DNA from: Baffinella frigidus
Taxonomy: Eukaryota > Cryptophyceae > Cryptomonadales > Baffinellaceae
DNA length: 40,335 nucleotides
Reading direction: 5' to 3'
NCBI GenBank assembly: GCA_026770585.1
Contig: MU647038.1
Span: 2,065 to 42,399, forward strand
The notes under the pieces were generated by a model. The model was not told where the DNA came from. It saw only the letters and a program-made list of their open reading frames with translations, and ran no database searches. The position numbers and the translations under genes were made by a program. Positions 24,101 to 30,295 of this stretch are shown here, piece by piece (the first letter of the stretch is position 1; every line of letters begins with the position of its first letter).

Positions 24101-27100
24101 ATTCAACCCGAGACCGCGGGATCACCGAGGTGTACAAGGAGTTTCGGGTTGAATTCTGGTTGCGTGCTATAATTTCATCCCGCCGGGTATTTAAATGAAA
24201 TACACGGTATGTACCTGCCCCACACGGTGGGCTGTCGAGACCAACCGCGGGATCACCGAGGTGTACAAGGAGACGAGAAGTTGGACATTAGTTTAGGGTT
24301 TGAGGTTTTGGGTTCAGGTTTTGAGCTTGAGGGTTGAGGGTTGAGGGTTGTGGGTTGTGGGTTGAGGGATGAGGGTTGAGGGTTTGGGGTTCGGAAATCG
24401 AGGTGTAGAAGGACACCAATTTTGACACGGTTTCAGGGTTTAGGGTTTAGGGTTCAGGGTTCAGGGTTTGGGGTTTGAGGTTTGGGTTGAAGGGGTTCGG
24501 AAACCGAGGTGTAGAAGGACACGAAGGTGGACATGCGGTTCTCCGCCACGTTGGCAGACACCACCTGCAGGTAATTCAAAAGTCAACACGGTAATTCAAA
24601 AGTCAACATCTCGAGACTTTTGGACCACCAGCCATCACAAGAGAACCAGACGGGTTGGAGGTGAGGGATCAACGTTCAGGGTTTATCGCTGGCGAAATTT
24701 AGTAGAGCTGGCATGCCCCGATGTGGTTCTCTTCTGGTGGCTGGTGGCACCATCGCAGCACTCTCTCGCGCTGCCTGACTCGACTTCACAGACTATCCGC
24801 AAGTTGACATCCTGGGTGCGCGGTACAAATCCGTCAACTTTGGAGCGGGAAGAGGCCCGGGCTCACCAAAGTGGTGAGCCCAAATCGACTGAGACAGAGC
24901 TAGTCAAGCGGTTATGACGGACCGCGGAGAGCTCGCGGGGAATTCAAAAGTCAACATCGCGAGACGATCGCCTGCTTTCGAACCCCCGCGCGGGGGAAAA
25001 CCTGGTCCACTTACTGCCTATAACCCGGGAACGGTTTTTGTTGGCGTTACCGAGGAGAGCTCCTCGGAGTTTTTCCAGTAGTTTGCGCTCGGCGTGTCGA
25101 AGTTCAGCAGGAACTTGCCCAGGTATCTGATGTAGGGTTTGGGGGTTAGGTGAAGGGGAAAGGGTAAGGGGTGAGGGGTGAGGGTTTGGGGTTTGTCGAA
25201 GTTCAGCAGGAACTTGCCAAGGCATCTGCGTTCGTGTTTGGGGTGTGGGGTTTGGGGTTAGGGGTTAGGGTTTAGGGCTAGGGTTTGGGGTCTGGGGTCT
25301 GGGGTTGAGCAGGAAATTGCCCAGGTATTTGCGTTGGGGTTTGGGGTTAGGGGTTAGGGTTTGGGGTTTGGGGTTTGGGGGTTGGGGTTTGGGGTTTGGG
25401 GTTTAGGGTTGAGGTTTTGGGGTTCAGGGTGTAGGGGTGAGGGGTTAGGGGACAGGGGTTAGGGGTTAGGGGTTAGGGTTTGTGGTTTGGGGTTTGGGGT
25501 TTAGGGTTTAGGGTTTGGGGTTCAGGGTTCAGGGTTTAGAGTTTGGTGTTTACTCGATGAAGGATTGCGAGTAGGTGCTCTCGGCCTTGTACAGGTTCGC
25601 GTAGCGGTTCTCGCCCCCTTGCGTGATCACCTGGGTAAGGGTTTAGTGTTAAGTGTCATTTTTTAGGAATCATGGTTTATGGTTTATGTTTTATGTTTTT
25701 TTGGTTTAAGGTTTGTAGTTTATGGTTGATGATTCATGGTTCAGGGTTTATGGTTTATGGTTTAGGGTTTGGGTGTAGGGTTCAGGGTTTAGGGTTTAGA
25801 GTTGAAGTTATAGGGTTTAGGTTAAGGGTTTAGGGTTTAGGGTTTAGGGTTTAGGGTTTAGGTCTGGGTTTAGGGTTTGGGGTCAGGGTTTAGGGTCTAG
25901 GTCTGGGTTTAGGGTATAGGTTTTAGGTTTTAGGGTTTAGGGTTTAGGGTTTAGGGTATAGGGTTTAGGGTTTAGGGTTTGGGTTTAAAGTTTAGGGGTG
26001 ACCTGCCGCCAGAGGCTCGTCGAAACCCTAAACCCTAAACCCTAAACCCTAAACCCTAAACCCTAAACCTGCCGCCAGAGGCTCGTCGACGCCGGATCAC
26101 CAGCATTTGCGGGTTTTCCTGGTTCAGGGTTTAGAGTTTGGGGTTTGGGGATTAGGGTTGGGGGTTAGTGTTGAGGGATTAGGGTTTAGGGTTTGGGGAT
26201 CAGGGTTCATGATTTAGGGTTTCGGGTTTGGTGTTTAGGGTTTAGGGTTCAGGGTTTAGGGTTCAGGGTTTTGGGGTTCAGGATTCAGGGATTAGGGAGT
26301 TGGGAATAGGGGACAAGGTTGAGGGTTTAGGGATCAGGAATTACGGTTCAGTGTTGAGGGATTAGGGTCGTCGACCCCGGCTCTCCCGCCCCTGCGGGAT
26401 TTCCCTTGGGAGCGTCCCACTCCGGTAGAGTGATCTGAAATGCTTTCCACCAACCAACCGAATTCAACCAGATCGGGGTGCAGTTGAGCATCTTTTTCCC
26501 CCCAGGACTTGAGGGTGTAGTCTTGGTGAAGTTTACTACAGGTGACATATCCCGATCTGGTACACTTCGAGTGGCTGGTGGTTGTACGTGGACAATGACT
26601 CAACCGCACAGGGTTCTAGGTCCCGGGGGTGCTGGCCATTCTTAACTGACATTCTGGGTCTGTGGTACACATCCGTCAACTTCGGGGTGGAAACAGGCCC
26701 GGTCTCATCAATGTGGGGAGACCAAATCAGACTTGAGACAGAGCCAGGTGTTGGTGCAAGGAACCACGAATTTCACTTCATGTGTTGCAGCTGTGTTGCA
26801 GCTGGCTGACCTGGCACCAGCATCGCCGCCGCCGCCCCTGCGAGCCCGAGCGCCCGCCGTCGGCCGGTGTTCACCCCGCCGTCCCCACCCGCTGAGCGAT
26901 GCTTTCTGCCCTCGGCGACGGCAGGCTTTTGAGGCTTGAGACCGCGCGCGGGTGCCTGGCACTCCTTGCCGGTTCCCTCCGCTGACGGCGGGGATTCGAG
27001 TTCGTCCCTCATCGCCAACTTTCGCCCCACTGCCCGCAGCGCCCCACGCCCGCTTGAGACGCCACGAGCGGCCCCCCAGGCCAGCGATCCGGAGCGATGC

Positions 27101-27210
27101 TGCATGAAACTCGCCCCCCCCGGCACGGCGGGGAGAAACGCGTGAGAGAAACACAGACAGCCCCCGATGATTTGAATGAATAGTGCGGCATTGAAGGAAC
27201 GGACGGCCAT
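3701..27210 (-). CDS. Gene 1: ~40-exon gene, plastid-targeted protein with C-terminal SLC25 phosphate-carrier-like domain
   Basis: Exons, in transcript order: 27210-26811, 26118-26069, 25630-25554, 25126-25051, 24564-24505, 23744-23689, 22774-22667, 21902-21846, 21579-21499, 20711-20646, 20457-20397, 19341-19290, 18045-17989, 17178-17130, 16978-16936, 16346-16314, 16185-16141, 15278-15187, 14477-14425, 14182-14143, 13958-13922, 13498-13461, 12319-12254, 11845-11774, 11558-11476, 11137-11040, 10524-10471, 9707-9621, 8845-8801, 8530-8494, 8298-8246, 7752-7698, 7553-7517, 7036-6950, 6419-6352, 5566-5501, 5267-5206, 5127-5063, 4502-4412, 3793-3701. They sum to 2,850 nt (949 residues plus stop) and each junction keeps phase. 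Domain order: targeting presequence (1-133), unknown domain (~135-290), G-x-G-Y repeats (~290-500), linker, three carrier repeats (~600-915), short tail. Family knowledge: SLC25 proteins move metabolites across inner organelle membranes. A thylakoid or plastid-envelope location is inferred from the presequence only. Introns are telomere-like repeats. The fusion of N-terminal and carrier parts into one transcript is inferred from phase continuity. Confidence 0.72.
3800..3985. repeat. Degenerate GGAAAGAGCCGTTTATGGAT repeat in the last intron of gene 1
   Basis: Six to eight units of about 20-30 bp sharing GAGCCGTTTATGGATGG. It follows the acceptor of the terminal exon. Open frames across it are repeat-encoded. 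Confidence 0.6.
4108..4995 (-). repeat. Array of exon 39 fragments (echoes)
   Basis: Besides the intact exon at 4412-4502, copies of its parts recur: the IYDYC-end with donor side at 4108-4140; repeated TCGTATATCAGAGACGAGAATAGG units at 4525-4740; the YGDV start at 4590-4640 and 4745-4790; and a composite reading GLQPR[13 protein letters not shown] at 4955-5000. Several are frame-broken. The intact exon has the best splice sites. Confidence 0.7.
5575..5890 (-). repeat. Two echoes of exon 36 within AAAGTTGAC-rich spacer
   Basis: At 5630-5685 the minus strand reads [17 protein letters not shown], a close copy of exon 36 with its acceptor side. At 5835-5889 it reads [19 protein letters not shown], a copy that diverges after SFAGMM. 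Between them are about eight repeats around AAAGTTGACGATT. The open frame joining both copies (5889-5620) is therefore an artefact of duplication. Confidence 0.65.
6179..6338 (-). mobile_element. Foldback (MITE-like) element family A, copy 1
   Basis: Ends CCACACAGCGG...CCGCTGTGTGG. Internal GTAGGCAACCCGTAGGGA and CTACAGATAAGG pairs fold back. In sense orientation for gene 1 it begins 13 bases after the exon 35 donor (GCCG|GTACATGCAGACC). Non-autonomous, no coding capacity. Confidence 0.7.
6950..8845 (-). CDS. Gene 1 exons 29-34: carrier repeat 2
   Basis: Exons 8845-8801, 8530-8494, 8298-8246, 7752-7698, 7553-7517 and 7036-6950. Peptides in order: [79 protein letters not shown] and FAVFDISKQ. 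The signature is split across an intron (PFMA|VKTR). The linker EEEGALGFFNGL and the helix [14 protein letters not shown] are diagnostic of phosphate-carrier-type SLC25 proteins, which have RQIPYTMxKFAxFE there. The signature's acidic residue is replaced by Met (P739-F-M741). Exon 32 ends CGGCAG|GCATGC, a GC donor; no GT fits there and the phase-1 join to exon 33 (AG|GG ATG) is exact. Exon 29 (45 nt) is weaker, resting on phase and an AAA|GTGTCT donor. Confidence 0.85.
8869..9606. repeat. Orientation-switched C-rich telomere-like block
   Basis: CCCTAAA, CCCCTCAA and CGCTTAA units, here C-rich on plus, opposite to neighbouring introns of gene 1. Contains four echoes of exon 28 at 8969-8995, 9221-9287, 9379-9440 and 9499-9560. 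Confidence 0.85.
9621..12319 (-). CDS. Gene 1 exons 23-28: linker and carrier repeat 1
   Basis: Exons 12319-12254 ([19 protein letters not shown]), 11845-11774 ([19 protein letters not shown]), 11558-11476 ([18 protein letters not shown]), 11137-11040 ([19 protein letters not shown]), 10524-10471 ([15 protein letters not shown]) and 9707-9621 ([19 protein letters not shown]). The last four make a complete first SLC25 repeat: a small-residue helix, the signature P-L-D-M-V-K-I-R (P at about residue 625), the E-G-x-x-A-L-F-R-G-L linker and the second helix. GYGLYG...TEFFK matches the phosphate-carrier branch, whose members carry G-F-Y-E-x-F-K there. All junctions keep phase (2, 2, 1, 0, 0, 0). 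Confidence 0.85.
10006..10166 (-). mobile_element. Foldback element family A, copy 2
   Basis: CCACACAGCGGACTTCGAAG at the left and CTTCGTAGCCCGCTGGGTGG at the right. The internal TACCGTAGGCAACCCGTAG and the GGCCCGATTTGGGCC palindrome are shared with the other copies. In the intron between exons 27 and 28 of gene 1. Confidence 0.7.
12649..12931 (-). CDS. Open frame inside the gene 1 intron between exons 22 and 23
   Basis: From an ATG at 12931 the frame reads [20 protein letters not shown] (a likely membrane segment), [18 protein letters not shown] and onward to TGI-stop at 12649. Exons 22 and 23 of gene 1 join in phase without it, so it is probably intronic: a nested gene, a transposon remnant or a skipped exon. 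The surrounding intron holds three copies of the exon 22 end. Confidence 0.3.
13461..17178 (-). CDS. Gene 1 exons 14-22: charged linker and further G-x-G-Y unit
   Basis: Exons 17178-17130, 16978-16936, 16346-16314, 16185-16141, 15278-15187, 14477-14425, 14182-14143, 13958-13922 and 13498-13461. Readable peptides are [73 protein letters not shown] and [12 protein letters not shown]. The fifth carries another G-A-G-Y-x-P unit (around residues 458-475). Exons 19-21 are low-complexity, Gly/Lys-rich, and the least certain. Exon 21 uses an acceptor TTGAG|A chosen to hold phase; the alternative GCAG four bases on would shift frame. The acceptor of exon 22 (CAGATCAG|AGC) lies inside a longer open stretch, so the exon may be longer. 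Confidence 0.6.
13560..17130. repeat. Telomere-like blocks with locally uniform variants
   Basis: TTCAGGG dominates 13780-13915; TTTAGGG 14280-14420; TGTAGGG and TGCAGGG 16400-16925. A C-rich patch occurs at 13960-14100. Seven copies of exon 18 parts lie in 14596-15842. Confidence 0.9.
17630..18180. repeat. GGGTCTA and TTGAGGG arrays
   Basis: GGGTCTA-type units at 17640-17780, TGTAGGG at 17800-17890, and about 17 TTGAGGG units, nearly perfect, at 18055-18178. Between them are echoes of exon 13's end with a GTGAGT-type donor (17525-17545, 17600-17625, 17890-17930). 18180-18840 holds no exon I can support. Confidence 0.85.
17989..21902 (-). CDS. Gene 1 exons 8-13: G-x-G-Y repeat region, part 1
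   Basis: Exons 21902-21846, 21579-21499, 20711-20646, 20457-20397, 19341-19290 and 18045-17989. Three units share the pattern 'A-x-A ... I/V-x-V ... G-x-G-Y/I-x-x-x-P-x-V': [19 protein letters not shown] (around residues 290-306), [19 protein letters not shown] (around 335-353) and [15 protein letters not shown] (around 386-400). This resembles the short beta-rich 'GGSGYTSPPTVTF'-type repeats of many secreted or surface proteins. Between the second and third units is a glutamine-rich helix ([17 protein letters not shown]). Junction phases are 2, 2, 2, 0, 1, 1. The 20-nt island at 21720-21743 between exons 8 and 9 would break phase and is left out. Confidence 0.7.
19011..19281 (-). mobile_element. 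Foldback element family A, copies 3 and 4 (partial, tandem)
   Basis: Copy 3 ends at 19104 (TTCGTAGTCCGCTGCGTGG). Copy 4 is a short right end at 19229-19281 (AGTAGCCCGGTGTGTGG). Each is followed by the same bases GGTCTGACCGTTGGACAT, the end and donor of gene 1 exon 12. Element and exon edge were therefore duplicated as one unit. Confidence 0.65.
19371..19672. repeat. CT-rich microsatellite between exon 12 echoes
   Basis: (CT)n with CG interruptions, broken at 19471-19500 and 19669-19700 by copies of the start of gene 1 exon 12 (EQGKEL on the minus strand) with its ACGCAG acceptor. Serine/leucine frames across it are not genes. Confidence 0.85.
20188..20388. repeat. ATGTAT/ATGTAA microsatellite
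   Basis: About 200 bp of six-base ATGTAT-type units between exon 11 (20397-20457) and its echo at 19870-19935. Tyrosine/isoleucine frames are repeat-encoded. Confidence 0.9.
20951..21100. repeat. 68-bp inverted repeat (hairpin) with 14-bp loop
   Basis: Left arm 20951-21018 starts TTATCTCAGAAAACGAG; right arm 21033-21100 ends CTCGTTTCCTGAGATAA. About three mismatches. Each arm contains a smaller palindrome (ACGAGTTCTAAAACTCGT). In the gene 1 intron between exons 9 and 10. Confidence 0.88.
21940..22160. repeat. TTTAGGG and TTCAGGG arrays around an assembly gap
   Basis: TTTAGGG units before the ten-base gap at 22011-22020 and after it, then a nearly uniform TTCAGGG run from 22040 to 22160. The gap lies inside the intron between exons 7 and 8, so its true length is unknown. 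Confidence 0.9.
22453..22539 (-). CDS. Gene 1 exon 7b: in-frame duplicate of exon 7, candidate alternative exon
   Basis: Encodes [20 protein letters not shown] then NQPVEGIA, against [19 protein letters not shown] in exon 7. It has an acceptor GGGAAAG|C, phase 2 at both ends, a length of 87 nt (divisible by three) and the same GC-type end (GCCAG|GCACGT). It could replace exon 7 or follow it without changing frame. It lacks the first seven codons of exon 7. A third, diverged copy of the 3' half is at 22300-22365 and the short end again at 22176-22205. Confidence 0.45.
22667..26118 (-). CDS. Gene 1 exons 2-7: unrecognised domain after the presequence
   Basis: Six exons: 26118-26069, 25630-25554, 25126-25051, 24564-24505, 23744-23689 and 22774-22667. 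Typical peptides are [66 protein letters not shown] and [19 protein letters not shown]. They read as one mostly helical soluble domain of about 150 residues. I do not recognise the family. Junction phases run 1, 0, 2, 0, 0, 2. Exon 2's donor is GTTTAGGG, itself a repeat unit. Exon 3's donor is GTAAACAC. Exon 7 fits exon 8 only if its donor is GC (CGAG|GCACGT). The GT four bases further on breaks phase. Each exon except exons 3 and 6 has nearby partial copies. Confidence 0.7.
22884..23040. mobile_element. Foldback element family A, copy 5
   Basis: CCACACAGCGGACTTCCAAG to CCTTGGAAGCTGTGTGG, with internal GACCTAGGACCCTACGGTAG and AACCCGTAGGGACATAGGG. In the gene 1 intron between exons 6 and 7. 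Confidence 0.75.
23890..24036. mobile_element. Foldback element family C, copy 2
   Basis: Contains CCCAGAAAATCCTTCAAGTT and TGTTGAAAGGTCCGTAGCCC, ending ACCGTGTGG. Its right end overlaps the left arm of the 90-bp inverted repeat at 24022-24233. Confidence 0.55.
24022..24233. repeat. Near-perfect 90-bp inverted repeat with 32-bp spacer
   Basis: Left arm 24022-24111, right arm 24144-24233, with only a few mismatches. The spacer (24112-24143) holds a 29-bp piece of gene 1 coding sequence (CCTTGTACACCTCGGTGATC on the minus strand), repeated just outside the right arm at 24245-24273. The piece resembles the end of exon 5. Confidence 0.85.
24628..24748. mobile_element. Foldback element family D, copy 1
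   Basis: Inverted ends CCACCAGCCATCACAAGAGA and TCTCTTCTGGTGGCTGGTGG. In the gene 1 intron between exons 4 and 5. Followed by a family B copy at 24794-24905. Confidence 0.65.
25230..26360. repeat. Telomere-like blocks around gene 1 exons 2 and 3
   Basis: TTTGGGG, TTTAGGG and TTTATGG units. At 26027-26067 the orientation flips to CCCTAAA on plus immediately next to exon 2, giving exon 2 a GTTTAGGG donor. Echoes of exon 4 lie at 25197-25232 and 25305-25337 and of exon 2 at 25984-26012 and 26365-26400. Confidence 0.9.
26438..26583. mobile_element. Foldback element family D, copy 2
   Basis: CCACCAACCAACCGAATTCA on the left and CGAGTGGCTGGTGG on the right, with GATCGGGGTGCA and TATCCCGATCTGG pairing inside. 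Lies between exons 1 and 2 of gene 1. Confidence 0.55.
26811..27210 (-). CDS. Gene 1 exon 1: tripartite plastid/thylakoid targeting presequence
   Basis: ATG at 27210 sits in a good start context (GCAGG before ATGG). Residues 1-24 form a signal peptide (hydrophobic core [13 protein letters not shown]) ending at SHA, followed by F25-L-P, the 'AF' motif of secondary red plastids. Residues 25-115 are rich in R, S, G and A with few acids until about residue 68, as in a transit peptide. Residues 117-119 are RRR, followed by the hydrophobic stretch [13 protein letters not shown], which resembles a twin-arginine thylakoid signal. The donor at 26810 (CCAG|GTCAGC) splits the Gly-134 codon. Exon 2 completes it and gives [11 protein letters not shown], where ANA|G could be a lumenal cleavage site. 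Without splicing the frame runs to a stop at 26773. RRR plus the hydrophobic run could instead be a simple membrane anchor. Confidence 0.8.
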
Positions 27211-27687
27211 CCTGCGGCCTGCGTAGGGGCCCGGACGGCAGGCGCTACGAAACCTGGTATTTCCTCGTTCGGTGCGGCGTTAGACCCCCTCCCAGACCCA
27301 CAATCGAATCTCTGGGACGCGTTAGATCCCCGGCTGCGCAGCCTCAGCGCCACCCTCCGAAGAGCATCAAATCCTGAATCTGTTTTTGGATTTCAGCTGG
27401 GGCTGAGACCGAATTCGCGGCTTGCAAAGGGGCAAATGACAACGTTAAAATCCAAATTGAGCCCAGTTTACTACATGTCATTTATGGGGGTCATTGGTCA
27501 TGGAATCGGATTTTGTAAACCGCAAAGTCATTTTCCCAAGGTTGACAACACCAAAGCACCTTCAAAATATCTATTTCCGGTACGAGCGTACCGGTAGGAT
27601 CCTACGAGTGCACATCCCCATATCTTTGGTGTCCAACTGATTTCACCTCACACCCCCACACAATTCCTCTCACCTTGTGGGGTATTC

Positions 27688-28570
27688 GTGATTGAAGCTC
27701 CTAAACTTCAACCATGGGATACCATGAGCCTCATGTGGTTCGGTGTGTGTTCAGTGAGCATGGGAGCGATGTCGCATACCTTCACCCACCCCAAGAGAAC
27801 CAACCCTTTATCCCCTCTTCACGAGCCTCTGCACTGGAGAGCTAAACGCGATCCGAAAGCAAAAATTCTTTCTCTGCAGATCCCTTCTACGGAACGGCGT
27901 GTCGTTGGCATATGTTGGGCGAAATTAAAACCTAAAGGACCTAAAGGAGCACCATGCAGTTTTACATGTATTTCGGTAGGTCGTGTCCAGGCTGGTGAAT
28001 TAACGGGTTTCCCTACGAGGACAGCATTTCTTAAGTAGTAAAATTTTCCAAATGCTTGCCAGCCCCCTGGGCTTGGCCGTGCCCCGGCGGTTGGTTCGTA
28101 CCCTCACTTCCAGGTAGCTCGTCCTCTAGGACGCTAGAGCGGGCGAGATGCAATTGAACGACCCACCCCTTGAGGGTGGTTATGGGCGGTAGAGCCCTGC
28201 GTCTCGGCCTACCTCTTCACGTGGCGTGCAGCGGTCGTGTTTGTCAACCTATTAAACCTCGCTTTTCCCCCATCCTCTCTTTTAAAAAAAAAACTCTGGG
28301 GTATCCGTTGTTGGAGCTCTCATACTTCAACCATGGGATACCATGAGCCTCATACAGACTGACTTGGGTTTGGTGTGTGTGCGAGCGCGTTCCTCTTTGG
28401 GATAACTCAAACACCCCAAGAAAACCACCCACTATCCCTTCTTCACGAGCCTCTGCACTGGAGAGCTCAACGCGATCCGAAAGCAAAAATGCTTTCTCTG
28501 CTGATCTTTTCTACGGAAGGGCGTGTCGTTGGCATATGTTGGGAGAAATTAAAACCTAAAGGACCTTAGA
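27688..28570 (+). repeat. Dispersed repeat family R3, two long copies
   Basis: Copies of about 260 bp at 27688-27946 and 28297-28570 share ACTTCAACCATGGGATACCA, TCTTCACGAGCCTCTGCACT, GATCCGAAAGCAAAAATGCT, GTGTCGTTGGCATATGTTGG and a tail rich in CCTAAAGGA. Further copies, reversed, are at 29325-29420, 29525-29640, 30955-31160 and 31168-31262. Several frames stay open but stop positions differ between copies; I read it as a mobile or SINE-like repeat. The 27211-27680 and 28030-28290 stretches hold nothing I can identify. Confidence 0.6.
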
Positions 28571-29150
28571 GAGTAGGTTTTAGGGAGCAGGGATTAAGGT
28601 CGAGGGTTGAGGGTAGAGGGTTGGGGGTTTAGGATTTAGGGATGCGGGTTTAGATTTTAAGGTTCAGGGTTTAGCTACTAGTGTTTAGGGTTCAAGTTTT
28701 AGGGTGAGGGTTTGGGGTTGAGGGTTTAGGGTTTAGGAATAAATGTTCCGGGTTTAAGGTTTGATGTTTGAGGATTTACGGTTTACACTTCAAGGTTTAC
28801 GGTTCAGGGTTCAGGGTTTAGTATTCAATGTTCAGGGTTTACAATTCAGGGTTTGTGATGTGGGGTTTAGAGTTCAGGGTTCAGGGTTCAGGGTTTAGGG
28901 TTCAGGGTTTAGGGTCAGGATTTGGGTTCAGGGACCATGCACCCTAAACCCTAAATCCTCAACACTTGGCCCTCAACTCCGAACCCCAAACCCCAAACCC
29001 CAAACCATAAACCCTAAATCCTGAACCCTAAACTCTAAACCCTCAACCCTAAGCCCTAAACCCTAAACCCTAAGCCCTAAACCCTAAACCCTAAACCCTA
29101 AACCCTAAACCCTAAACCCTAAACCCTAAACCCTAAACCCCAAACCCTAA
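28570..29150. repeat. Telomere-like block with internal strand switch
   Basis: G-rich on plus to 28935, then C-rich (CCCTAAA, nearly perfect 29050-29140). The switch falls at ACCATGCACCC. No exon was recognised inside. Confidence 0.9.
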
Positions 29151-29304
29151 ACCAGTCCTGCACTTGGAACCGTTTTTGCCTGAATGATGGAAAGATGCAC
29201 CGCCGGTAGGTGACCAGCGTCTCCCTCCCCATCTCCGCCCGCCACTCACCCGAAAGATCCTTTAGGTCCTCCAGGTTATTCGAACTTCCAACATAGGCGG
29301 ACAC
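29119..29304 (-). CDS. Possible exon downstream of the third presequence
   Basis: Open island reading SSNNLEDLKDLSGEWRAEMG then RETLVTYRRCIFPSFRQ on the minus strand, ending in telomere-like repeat below 29152. A GTGAGT within it (AAAGATCTTTCGG|GTGAGT) could be a donor. The upstream half (GTTGG...CCTAAAGGA) is shared with the dispersed repeat family R3, so it may be a repeat-derived open frame, not an exon. Function unknown. Confidence 0.25.
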   Translation of the reverse strand: MSAYVGSSNNLEDLKDLSGEWRAEMGRETLVTYRRCIFPSFRQKRFQVQDWFRVWGLGFRV

Positions 29305-29675
29305 CGGAACTTATCTGCAAAAGAGCCATTCTAAATCCTTCAGGTCCTTTAGGTTCTTCAAGCTCCCAACATAGGCGGACACCGGAAATTTTTCTGTAGA
29401 ACGGCCATACTTCCTTTCGGATCACATCAAGTCCCCCTGTACAAAAGATTTTTTAGAACCGGCGGCAGTTTCTGGCCACTTTTTCAAGTCAATTTCTTCA
29501 CAAAACCAACACCTCAAGTTGTAAGAACAGTCCTTAAGGTTTTGATTTCTCCCAACATAGCCCAACGACACGCGTTTCCGTAGAAAAGATCAGCAGAACC
29601 AGTATGTTTGCTTTCGGATCGCATTGAGCTTTAGGAAATCGACTTTTTCAGGAAAGGGGCCCGATGGAGCTTTCG

Positions 29676-29885
29676 TTAGCGAGCTGGCGCCCTGAGTATC
29701 AGCTCAAACAACTGCGTGCTTGGTTGGGAAGGGCACTGACACTGCGTGACGCCCGCACGGACCGCCGATGCGGTGCGGAGCCCCAAGGAGCGAGTGTACG
29801 CAAACGGAGCCGTGAATCCTGCCGTGACGGGGAGCGCGAGGAGGAGGAACGCCGCCTTGCAAGGCAAGGGCCCGGCATTCTGCAT
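29676..29885 (-). CDS. Possible gene 3: first exon with plastid-targeting presequence
   Basis: 69-codon frame from ATG at 29885. Residues 9-23 (CKAAFLLLALPVTAG) form a signal peptide; the next residue is F24 in FTAPFAYTRSLGLR, a textbook F-x-x-P transit-peptide start for a red secondary plastid. Basic and hydroxylated residues follow. The frame stops at 29676 without a mature domain, so a splice donor must lie within or the gene is broken. I could not connect it to later exons. The nearest downstream candidate is the open island at 29152-29304. Its start is oriented away from gene 2. Confidence 0.5.
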   Translation of the reverse strand: MQNAGPLPCKAAFLLLALPVTAGFTAPFAYTRSLGLRTASAVRAGVTQCQCPSQPSTQLFELILRAPAR

Positions 29886-30225
29886 CTTCCCTCCCCCGCT
29901 TGCGTCCGACCATCGCCTTGCAATTGGGATTGACGGCGGCCATCACGATGAATCAGCACACCACCGAAGCCAGAGCCCTTGGTGTCTAACGACCAACTCA
30001 AACGCCTGGTGGTCAAGCCCCTTCCTTATGGAGCTTCACTCGCCCCTTCGTCACAGGGCTCAAATGAAGGTAGTTTCGCCTACGGCATTGCCTAGGACCT
30101 CCTACAGTAGGCCGAGGGCTCGGCCCTCTTTCTTTCCGGAAAGAGGGCCTGGTCACTGGTCAGACCGAAAAAAATCTGATATTTGGAGTCCTAAAAAGGT
30201 GTATGCACGAAACACTCAACCCTAA

Positions 30226-30295
30226 ATGGATCTTATGCGCGGCGTTTCTTCCACGGACCTCACAATGCTCAAGTGGTCTGGGTGGTTCCTCGGGT
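30226..30295 (+). CDS. Possible short first exon on the plus strand
   Basis: ATG at 30226 opens MDLMRGVSSTDLTMLKWSGW, FLG, up to a possible donor CTCGG|GTGTTA, directly before a CCCTAAA array that is C-rich on this strand, as in the introns of genes 1 and 2. A related GTGTTAC island occurs at 30588-30625. No further exon was found, so this is weak. Confidence 0.22.

Noticed and set aside
26708-27154. 148-codon minus-strand ORF overlapping gene 1 exon 1
   Set aside because: Different frame of a GC-rich exon; lacks signal peptide and transit motif found in the chosen frame.
27688-28570. Two related protein-coding genes (116 and 64 codons)
   Set aside because: Both are copies of dispersed family R3, present in both orientations with differing stops.
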